This document shows positions 9,601 to 17,354 of a stretch of 38,835 nt of DNA, piece by piece. The stretch's first letter is position 1, and each line of letters begins with the position of its first letter. The stretch is from positions 1 through 38,835 of the forward strand of contig JAHDGB010000005.1 in NCBI GenBank assembly GCA_020627885.1, given 5' to 3'. The notes under the pieces were generated by a model. The model was not told the origin of the DNA and ran no database searches. It worked only from the letters and a program-made list of their open reading frames with translations. A program made the translations under genes and the position numbers. The stretch comes from Flavobacteriaceae bacterium. Lineage in GTDB: Bacteria; Bacteroidota; Bacteroidia; Flavobacteriales; Flavobacteriaceae.

Positions 9601-9602
9601 TA
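9595..9602 (-). promoter_or_regulatory. Bacteroidota-type -7 element (TAnnTTTG) for the speA leader
   Basis: Minus strand TATGTTTG; no clear -33 TTG at consensus spacing. Confidence 0.4.
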
Positions 9603-9630
9603 ATAAAAAATAATTTAGTTTTTATTTTTT

Positions 9631-10653
9631 TTAAACAGGAGTAAAATCCTTATGCCCAGGTATTGTCTCTGGTATAGGTTCTTTTATATCTACACCCAAA
9701 TGCAATATTCGAGTACCAGCTTCACAATTTGGTCTAATATTTTTACCTATTACTATACCATCTTTGTTCGCAATGATCTTATCCTTAACTTCTCCAAAAA
9801 CATTATATATAATAGCTATTACTTGTCCTTTATTAATACGATCTGTAAGTTTAGGAAGCACATCTACTATACCCCCACTCTTAGAATATATCCAATATGA
9901 ACTATTACAAACTGTAACATCTTTTGTTACTAAATCTTTTACTTCTCCTTCCAGCATTTCTAAATGTACCAATGTGTTTTTAATACCTTCTAAAGTAGCA
10001 TTTATTAATGTATGTTGAAAAACACTAGGATTACCAATTTCTATAGTTATTGCTGGAATATTGTTTGAATTCGCCCATGCTCTTAAAGTACCTTCCTCGT
10101 CATATTTATTGACAATAATTTGTGTTTTTTGAAGGTATGCTAACTCTCTTGTTTGCTCATTATCAATATCTGAACGAATATAAAGACTATTTACTCTCCC
10201 ATGACTCGCTGTATGTAGATCTAATAAATAATCAAACTTTTTAACAATTTTATTTACAAAATGATGTGCATAAATTTGACTGGTTGCCCCTTCTGGTTGC
10301 CCAGGCATAATTCTATTTAAATCTACATTATCTAAAAAATAACGCTGATTTGCCAAATAACCAGGAATATTACTTATTGGAATTAAGACAATATTTCCTT
10401 TTAATTTTAAAGGATTAATGTCTTCCAATAGTTTAAAAATAGTAGAGATACCATTTAATTCATCTCCATGTAAAGCTGCTGTTAAACCAATAGTTTTTCC
10501 TTTTTCATGACCTTTAATTACAATTAATGGCACTCTCCAAGGAATACCTAGAGCATTTTCAGAAATGTGAATAAAAAGTCTATGTATTTTCCCTCTTTTA
10601 AGGGAAGAAAAATTTAACTCATCTTTAGATTTAATAATTAAAACGTTACTCAT
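9631..10653 (-). CDS. Succinylglutamate desuccinylase/aspartoacylase (M14) family protein
   Basis: 340 aa; GLTAALHGDELNGI (HxxE), DLNRIMPG, DYLLDLHTASHGR zinc-binding motifs. Confidence 0.9.
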   Translation of the reverse strand: MSNVLIIKSKDELNFSSLKRGKIHRLFIHISENALGIPWRVPLIVIKGHEKGKTIGLTAALHGDELNGISTIFKLLEDINPLKLKGNIVLIPISNIPGYLANQRYFLDNVDLNRIMPGQPEGATSQIYAHHFVNKIVKKFDYLLDLHTASHGRVNSLYIRSDIDNEQTRELAYLQKTQIIVNKYDEEGTLRAWANSNNIPAITIEIGNPSVFQHTLINATLEGIKNTLVHLEMLEGEVKDLVTKDVTVCNSSYWIYSKSGGIVDVLPKLTDRINKGQVIAIIYNVFGEVKDKIIANKDGIVIGKNIRPNCEAGTRILHLGVDIKEPIPETIPGHKDFTPV

Positions 10654-10659
10654 AATATT

Positions 10660-12087
10660 CTATGTCATTATTTCGCTTAACAATGCAGCGTCATTATCTA
10701 AGGATTTGAAAAGTTTTAATCTAAATTGTCCTTTCTTATTAACTAAGTTTTGTGCCATTTTATCAATAGAAACTATGGTTAAAATAGTTTGGATGTAAGC
10801 TTCAATTAAATCATCTAACCCCAATCCAAGCATATTAAAATCTTTCCTATCCATTAACATTAATCTAGAGGTATCTGAGTCCCATTGGTTTTCTCCTATT
10901 TTAGTAGATAAGTTTGTTCCTAAAACCTTCCAGCTATCTATTGGAGTTTCTGCCTCTAAAGGTTGAGTAGCTCGTCTTGCATAAATAGCACATGGTGAGA
11001 AACCTTTAGGAGAAGAGTATACCATCATTCTTAAATCGGCAATGAATATATTTCCTTTTCGATTAGGCACTGTTCCAATATGAAAAAATTTACCATACTC
11101 GCTTGTGGAACTCCAATTGTAATGTCCTATTAGACTTTGCACAATAAATTGATCGTAATCATAACTATTTGCCATGAAATCATCTAGTTCTTTATCGGTT
11201 GTAATTGTAAAAACACCTTGACCAGCGTTAGAATATGGGTTTTTAATTACAGCTTTACCTCCAAACTTTTTAACCCATAGCGGAATCTCATTTTTGTTAA
11301 CATCTTTGATTGTTTCTGGAACATTTATTTTTAAACCAGATTCTGCTAATTCTGAATTATAAAGTTCATAAGCTTTATTTGCTAATAATTTATTCCTTCC
11401 TCCTGCTAAACAAACTAAAGTAGAATTATAAACAAAGGTTTTAGAAGTTGGTGGAATACGATTCCATGGTTTTTGAGTCACATATCTAAAAGCAGCACGT
11501 ATAGGTACTTTTGTTTTATCTTCTAAATCTACCATCATGACTCCATTCTCAAAAGAGATTGATTGTCCCTCTTTATTAAAATGAGGTATTAAATATACTT
11601 TTTCACCAGTTAAGTCTGCAATTGTTGCTGCATAACCAGAAGTTTCTAAATAATTTTTGTCGTAAATTACAGCAAGACATCCTTTAGGTAATCGCTTTCG
11701 TTTTATTGCGGGTAGAAAAGAATTTTCAATAAGAAATTTATACCCTCTGTATTCATCTAAATCTGATCGTGGTGGCATAGACTTTTGACCTGAAGGGCAA
11801 GAGTTAGTTTCCAAAATGACCATTTTTCTATTACCCTTTTCGGTAGTAACATAGAATAAATCTGATCCCCCCCAATGAAAATGTTTGCATTGGTAGTTTA
11901 AAACAGATTTTAAAACAGTTCTATCTACCTGAGGATTTAAATGAGCATATCTTTCTATAATGCGCTCTTGATCTAAGTTAAAAAAGTGGCTTATCATTGA
12001 GTGCAATTGAGAATTCAATGCTTTTGGATAAAAATGATTTTCTGCATCAAAATTATCTGGTTCAATAATCTCTATGTTTCTTTTCAT
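10660..12087 (-). CDS. ATP-grasp superfamily protein
   Basis: 475 aa; GKAVIKNPYSNAGQGVFTI ATP-grasp lysine/glycine loop, ADLRMMVY; 6 bp upstream of the aspartoacylase-like gene. Confidence 0.7.
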   Translation of the reverse strand: MKRNIEIIEPDNFDAENHFYPKALNSQLHSMISHFFNLDQERIIERYAHLNPQVDRTVLKSVLNYQCKHFHWGGSDLFYVTTEKGNRKMVILETNSCPSGQKSMPPRSDLDEYRGYKFLIENSFLPAIKRKRLPKGCLAVIYDKNYLETSGYAATIADLTGEKVYLIPHFNKEGQSISFENGVMMVDLEDKTKVPIRAAFRYVTQKPWNRIPPTSKTFVYNSTLVCLAGGRNKLLANKAYELYNSELAESGLKINVPETIKDVNKNEIPLWVKKFGGKAVIKNPYSNAGQGVFTITTDKELDDFMANSYDYDQFIVQSLIGHYNWSSTSEYGKFFHIGTVPNRKGNIFIADLRMMVYSSPKGFSPCAIYARRATQPLEAETPIDSWKVLGTNLSTKIGENQWDSDTSRLMLMDRKDFNMLGLGLDDLIEAYIQTILTIVSIDKMAQNLVNKKGQFRLKLFKSLDNDAALLSEIMT

Positions 12088-12443
12088 TACATTATAAAAT
12101 GAATTTAATTTTTAAGCAAAATAAAAAAAGAGATTTTATATTTTATAATTTTATTTTATTTTTATAATACTTAGGTTCAATTGTTACTTTTTTTTTACAA
12201 AAACAGGATTCTAATTCCTAATTTGCATACAACTTTTGGAATTAATCCGTAAAAAAACTGTAAATTATAATTATTGCTATTTCCAGCATAGACTGCTGAG
12301 GAAATTGCCTCCATTATTGAAACTCGTTGAACTTTTCACTAGTAGCTATATATATTTATGGGTTGTCGATTATAAAATTTATCTTTACTAATTATTTATC
12401 TATAGTTACATCGCCATTCGTCTAAATAGCATTATGTAGGTAA

Positions 12444-13298
12444 ATGTTCAATCAATCAAAAATGGAGTATTACTATAAAGATGACCACGAGAGCGAATTT
12501 AGTCTTATTGATGCCTCGGAAATAAAATTTAATGCCGATAGCATAAATGAAACCTGCTACAAAATTATTTGGGCTAAAGACGATGAAATATCCTTAGGTG
12601 TTGATGGTTGTCGAATACTTCTAAAGAAAGGTCAGCTATTATTTACTACACCTTTAAATAATTTAGACCTAGAAGTAGAGAATGCTAAAATTATTATCTA
12701 TTCCTTCAACCGATCGTTCTATTGCATAAGAGATCACGATGCCGAAGTATCCTGTAATGGCTTTTTATTTCTTGGTTCATCAATGCCTATTATAGTTGGT
12801 CTAACGCCAAAAGAAGAAAATAGCTTCAATCTGTTATATGATTTCTTTGTAGAAGAGTTTGAAACCGTAGACCATATTCAAGGTGAAATGCTAATCGTAT
12901 TATTAAAGCGTCTTTTAATTAAATCTGTAAGGATAGCACGTAAAAATCTTCCTAAAGAAGATATGCCACAGGGTAAGTTTGATATTATTAGAAAGTTTAA
13001 TTTACTAGTGGAACAACATTTTAGAGAAAAGCATAAAGTATCTGAATATGCTGATATTTTGAATATTTCACCAAAGTCTTTATCTAATGTGTTTTTAAGA
13101 TACTATAACCAATCACCTTTAAAAGTAATAAGTGAACGTATTTGTTTAGAAGGAGAAAGACTTATAAGGTTTTCTGATAAAAATATGAGTGAAATTGCTT
13201 ATTCTCTTGGTTTCAATGAGGCCTCACACTTTTCAAAGTTCTTCAAGAAACATACAGGAAAATCGCCTAAGCAATACAAGACAGATATTTCTAATTGA
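12444..13298 (+). CDS. AraC family transcriptional regulator
   Basis: 284 aa; C-terminal double HTH ...VSEYADILNISPKSLSNVFLRY...MSEIAYSLGFNEASHFSKFFKKHTGKSPKQYK. Confidence 0.93.
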   Translation: MFNQSKMEYYYKDDHESEFSLIDASEIKFNADSINETCYKIIWAKDDEISLGVDGCRILLKKGQLLFTTPLNNLDLEVENAKIIIYSFNRSFYCIRDHDAEVSCNGFLFLGSSMPIIVGLTPKEENSFNLLYDFFVEEFETVDHIQGEMLIVLLKRLLIKSVRIARKNLPKEDMPQGKFDIIRKFNLLVEQHFREKHKVSEYADILNISPKSLSNVFLRYYNQSPLKVISERICLEGERLIRFSDKNMSEIAYSLGFNEASHFSKFFKKHTGKSPKQYKTDISN

Positions 13299-13354
13299 GC
13301 AAAAAGTGTAATCTTAGAGGAATAATGTGTATGCAAATAACTTAACCCGAGGCA

Positions 13355-13362
13355 TATCTTTG
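13355..13362 (+). promoter_or_regulatory. Probable -7 element (TAnnTTTG) of the msrB operon
   Basis: TATCTTTG in gcaTATCTTTGcagtatc, about 120 bp upstream of msrB; a second candidate TAATTTTG at 13444-13451. Confidence 0.4.
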
Positions 13363-13479
13363 CAGTATCAAAATAAAACATTATTAGCCCTTAAGGGAAA
13401 TATGTAAATTGTAAGGTATAATTACGACATAACAAAACAAGCGTAATTTTGTATAACAATTAAAAGAAAAGGATATGTT

Positions 13480-13941
13480 ATGCTAACATGGAAAGAAGTT
13501 ATTAGTTTTTCGGTAAGTGGGAATCCAGAACCAGACCGAAGAGTAGAGAAAACTGAAGAGGAATGGAAAGCTCTTTTAACATCTGAGCAATTCAGAATTA
13601 CAAGAAAAGCTGGAACAGAAGCACCTCATACAGGAGCTCTCTGTAGTAGATATGATGCAGGAAAATATAACTGTGTGTGTTGTGATACGCCACTATTTGA
13701 TTCCACAATTAAGTTTAACTCTGGTACAGGATGGCCAAGTTTCTCACAACCTATTAAAGAAAACGCTATCAAGTATATAAAAGATAGTTCTTTTGGGATG
13801 GTTCGTGTAGAAGTGCGGTGTAACACTTGTGACGCACACCAAGGACACGTATTCCCTGATGGGCCAGAACCAAGCGGATTGAGATATTGTATCAATTCTG
13901 AGTCTATGGTTCTTCAGGCTGAAGATGCGGAGGCAAAGTAA
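13480..13941 (+). CDS. msrB: Peptide-methionine (R)-S-oxide reductase
   Basis: 153 aa; CVCCDTPLFDS, FNSGTGWPSF, RCNTCDAHQGHVFPDGP, RYCINSESM. Confidence 0.97.
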   Translation: MLTWKEVISFSVSGNPEPDRRVEKTEEEWKALLTSEQFRITRKAGTEAPHTGALCSRYDAGKYNCVCCDTPLFDSTIKFNSGTGWPSFSQPIKENAIKYIKDSSFGMVRVEVRCNTCDAHQGHVFPDGPEPSGLRYCINSESMVLQAEDAEAK

Positions 13942-14489
13942 TGGAAGATAAAAAATTGGGAACCCTAACCGTTGGAGCAGGATGTTTCTGGTGTATTGAA
14001 GCCATTTTTCAGCAATTAGATGGAGTCGAGAAAGTCACCTCTGGCTATTCCGGCGGATTAGTCCCTGGAGTACCAACTTATCGCGAGGTAAGTTCTGGGC
14101 GCACAGGGCACGCAGAAGCAATACAAGTAAGTTTTAATCCTGAAATTGTTTCGTATAAAGATTTGTTGTTCATTTTTATGACAAGTCACGATCCAACTAC
14201 GCATAACGCCCAAGGGGCAGATTTTGGCTCTCAGTATCGTTCGGTCATTTTTTACTATACGGATGAACAAAAAGAAATAGCAATGGAAACGGTAAAACAA
14301 ATCGCACCCTATTTCAATGAGCCAATAACCACAGAGATTAGTCCGGCGCAGACATTTCACCCAGCAGAAGACTACCATCAAGATTATTACAATAAAAACA
14401 GTAGCGCAGGTTATTGTAAGGCTATAATAGAACCAAAGCTTGCAAAGCTGAGAAAGATGCACGGCGAAAAACTTAAACTTAAAAATTAG
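13941..14489 (+). CDS. msrA: Peptide-methionine (S)-S-oxide reductase
   Basis: 182 aa; GAGCFWCIEAIFQQLDGV, GHAEAIQVSF, QGADFGSQYRSVIFY, AEDYHQDYY; 1-nt overlap with msrB. Confidence 0.97.
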   Translation: MEDKKLGTLTVGAGCFWCIEAIFQQLDGVEKVTSGYSGGLVPGVPTYREVSSGRTGHAEAIQVSFNPEIVSYKDLLFIFMTSHDPTTHNAQGADFGSQYRSVIFYYTDEQKEIAMETVKQIAPYFNEPITTEISPAQTFHPAEDYHQDYYNKNSSAGYCKAIIEPKLAKLRKMHGEKLKLKN

Positions 14490-14526
14490 ATTATGCTACT
14501 CTTTCTAATTATTGATTAATAACAAT

Positions 14527-14550
14527 AAAGGGAGTCCTAGGACTCCCTTT
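14527..14550. terminator. Intrinsic terminator after msrBA
   Basis: Perfect palindrome AAAGGGAGTCCTAGGACTCCCTTT followed by ATTTTTT. Confidence 0.9.
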
Positions 14551-14645
14551 ATTTTTTGAAGAAATGAAAATCTTAATTAATAGTTGTTGTTACTCTTTTT
14601 GCGATTTGCAATATAGAGCATCACAATTCAAAAACAGAAAGTGAT

Positions 14646-15143
14646 ATGAATAAAGATATAATACCAGAAGAGAAAAAAGTGTTTAAAGCACCAGAGTTTA
14701 ATATAAAAGATTGGATTGATGCAAATGGAAATAAAACAGATCAAGTAAAACTGGCAGACTACGAAGGAAAGTTTAAAATAGTATACTGTTTCCAGAGTTG
14801 GTGCCCAGGATGTCACGATATAGGCTTACCAAATTTAAAGAAAATGGTAAATGCATTAGAGAAAAATGACAAGGTTGCCTTTTTAGCAGTACAAACCGTT
14901 TTTGAAGGACACCATGCCAACACTTATGATAAAATGGCAGAAACTCAAAAGCAGTATGAACTAAAAATACCCTTTGGTCACGATGCAGGAGACGATGGAA
15001 AATCACGTTCAAACATTATGACCAATTACCAAACAGGTGGCACGCCTTGGTTTATTTTTATAGATCAAAATAATAACGTCGTATTTGCAGACTTTCATCT
15101 TAATGTAGATGCTGCAATCAAATTTTTAAGTCAGATAAAATAA
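14646..15143 (+). CDS. Thioredoxin-like/TlpA-AhpC-type redoxin
   Basis: 165 aa; YCFQSWCPGCHDIGLPNLKKM, GTPWFIFIDQNNNVVFADF. Confidence 0.88.
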   Translation: MNKDIIPEEKKVFKAPEFNIKDWIDANGNKTDQVKLADYEGKFKIVYCFQSWCPGCHDIGLPNLKKMVNALEKNDKVAFLAVQTVFEGHHANTYDKMAETQKQYELKIPFGHDAGDDGKSRSNIMTNYQTGGTPWFIFIDQNNNVVFADFHLNVDAAIKFLSQIK

Positions 15144-15673
15144 TGAATACAATTCCAAAAATAAAATTATACGGAGCAGATGGTTGCCATAAAACTCATT
15201 ATTATCAATTGGTCTTAGATAAAACGGGGTTACCTTGGGAATTTTTGGATGTAGAAGCAAATGAAGACCACGCTGAAGAGCTGCGCGGTCTTTATGAAAA
15301 CCGAAAACTTAACTTCCCTACCATTACTATTGATGAAAAGAAGTTAAGAAATCCGTATAAAGAAGATATAGAGAAATGGTTGAACAAATTAATACCGAGC
15401 AGATTGAACATAGTACACGACAAAGAAAATATGCGATTCTCGTTAAATATTAATGAAGAATTAGCAAAGGTAGATTATAGTATTACTAATGGTAAGATGT
15501 ACCTCAATCATTCCGAAGTGCCTTATAATTTAAGAGGCCAAGGAATTGGTAAAGTATTAGTAGAAAAAACCTTTAAGCAACTTACAAAAGAAGGCTATAA
15601 AGCCGTTGCTGTTTGCACTTACATTAAAGCAATTGCAAGGCGTAGCGACAAATGGAGTAAAATAATTCAATAA
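15143..15673 (+). CDS. Glutaredoxin-like domain fused to a GNAT-like N-acetyltransferase domain
   Basis: 176 aa; N-term KIKLYGADGCHKTHYYQLVLDKTGLPWEFLDVE...NFPTITID; C-term YSITNGKMYLNHSEVPYNLRGQGIGKVLVEKTF (GNAT RGxGxGxxL). Overlaps the redoxin stop by 1 nt. Confidence 0.88.
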   Translation: MNTIPKIKLYGADGCHKTHYYQLVLDKTGLPWEFLDVEANEDHAEELRGLYENRKLNFPTITIDEKKLRNPYKEDIEKWLNKLIPSRLNIVHDKENMRFSLNINEELAKVDYSITNGKMYLNHSEVPYNLRGQGIGKVLVEKTFKQLTKEGYKAVAVCTYIKAIARRSDKWSKIIQ

Positions 15674-15889
15674 CAATTTAGTGTAAAAGGGTTAAAAAAT
15701 GTTAGATGATTCAATCATAAATGCACTGATAGTTTGGGTTATACAATAAGATTATTGATGTGCAAACAGGATAAGGAAGGATACAAAATTGTTTGGAGAC
15801 GATCTCAAAATCAAATGCTGTATTGCTTCAACTACCATTTTTGAAACACTGTATTTTTGATCTGGAGAAACATCGTTCGCACAATTTAT

Positions 15890-16190
15890 AGAAGTACTTT
15901 CTATCGAAGCTGGATGTAAAGGACACAAAGAAGTTGTAAAGGTTAATTACGATAAAGAACTTGCATCCGTTTATGATTTAGGTGTTTTCGTGAAAATTCA
16001 AGGTTTTTACATCACAGATAGGCACGAGACGTATTAAATTGACGAAGCCCTCAGTTCTATTTAAAGAAATGCAGATTACAAATTTACCATTAAGCGCATT
16101 GCAAAGAACAAAAATAAATTACGCAACACCTTATAAGGCAAATCCAAAATCCTTTTTAAATCCCAAACAAAAGTCACTCTTATATAATGA
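15890..16190 (+). pseudogene. Decayed msrA copy
   Basis: Frame reads AGCKGHKEVVKVNYDKELASVYDLGVFVKIQGFYITDRHETY*IDEALSSI*RNADYKFTIKRIAKNKNKLRNTL; matches the MsrA segment GHxEVVKVxYDPxxxSYxxLLxVFFxIHDP...QYRSxIxYxN. Catalytic GCFWC and DYHQDY ends not recognisable. Confidence 0.65.
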
Positions 16191-16428
16191 AAACTTGAAG
16201 AATTTAAAACCTATTTATTCTTCTAATATAGAGAGTGCTTGGATATGTCTAAACTAAATTTGGAAAATAGTACAATAGCTATTTTTTTGTTATTTCGTTT
16301 ATTTGTTTATACTTAAAATTGGGCTATAATAGACATTAACACAGAGAATGGTATAAAGCTTTAACATTGATAATATGAAAAAATGGTTTGTTAAAGTCGG
16401 GAAGTAATATAATTTATAGAGTCTGTAA

Positions 16429-16878
16429 ATGAAAAAAAAGAAATCAAAAATCATAATTATCGTAATTGTGTTGCTTGTTGGGCTACAATTTATAAGACCC
16501 AATAAACAAGAGAACGAACAAGTAAATAGGTATGATATCATCTATGCTAATAATCCACCAAAAAAAACAGCAACACTTATTAAATCAACTTGTTACGATT
16601 GTCATTCGAATCAAACGAGACAGTATTGGTATAGCAATATTTCGCCTGTAACTTGGTTAATAGATAAGGATATAAAAAACGGAAGAGAGAAACTTAATTT
16701 TTCTGATTGGGAAAGGTATTCTTACAACCAGAAGATTGATTATGCTGGAGAAATTATGTTGCAAATGTACGAAGGTAATATGCCAATAAAAGAGTATATA
16801 TGGATGCACAAGGAAGCCAAACTAAATAAACAGCAACAAAACCAGATAACAGAATGGATAAATTCTTTAGTAGAATAA
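16429..16878 (+). CDS. Haem-binding domain protein (CxxCH), exported/membrane anchored
   Basis: 149 aa; N-term TM IIIIVIVLLVGLQFIRPNKQ; LIKSTCYDCHSNQTRQYWYSNISPVTW. Confidence 0.88.
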   Translation: MKKKKSKIIIIVIVLLVGLQFIRPNKQENEQVNRYDIIYANNPPKKTATLIKSTCYDCHSNQTRQYWYSNISPVTWLIDKDIKNGREKLNFSDWERYSYNQKIDYAGEIMLQMYEGNMPIKEYIWMHKEAKLNKQQQNQITEWINSLVE

Positions 16879-17348
16879 CTTTAAAAAGAACTATCCTTTT
16901 TTTAATTGTACCTTTTTTCTTAATACAGCTATACAGACCAAATAAAAACGATAAAGATTCTGTGATGTCAGATGACTTTTTAGAAATAAGTAATGCACCA
17001 GAAGATATTAAATTGCTGATTAAAAACTCGTGTTATGATTGTCATTCCAATTATACAAATTATGAATGGTACGATAATATCTCACCAATATCTTGGTGGG
17101 TTGATAAAACAGTAGCTAAAGGAAAAGTAGCTATAAATTTTTCTGAATGGAAAAATACAGACCCTCAGAAAAGATTGTCCTTTTTATCTGCTAGTGTGTT
17201 TGATATTAAAACTGATAGGATGCCTACCGAGCGTTACATAAAATTGCATCCATTGGCAAAACTATCAATAGAAGAAAAAGAGAATATAATTATGTGGATT
17301 GATGATATCAATAGATTTGATCCCTACTACGGCATAAACGAACACTAA
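16854..17348 (+). CDS. Second haem-binding domain protein (CxxCH), paralogue of the preceding one
   Basis: 164 aa; LIKNSCYDCHSNYTNYEWYDNISPISWWVDK; 25-bp overlap with the upstream paralogue. Confidence 0.9.
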   Translation: MDKFFSRITLKRTILFLIVPFFLIQLYRPNKNDKDSVMSDDFLEISNAPEDIKLLIKNSCYDCHSNYTNYEWYDNISPISWWVDKTVAKGKVAINFSEWKNTDPQKRLSFLSASVFDIKTDRMPTERYIKLHPLAKLSIEEKENIIMWIDDINRFDPYYGINEH

Positions 17349-17354
17349 CTGACC

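Noticed and set aside
13626-15012. Minus-strand ORFs opposite msrB, msrA and the redoxin (89, 134, 62, 79 aa)
   Set aside because: Antisense shadows of strongly supported conserved genes.
16039-16257. 72-aa plus-strand ORF MTKPSVLFKEMQITN...
   Set aside because: Out of frame with the MsrA remnant covering the same DNA; best explained as chance ORF in a pseudogene.
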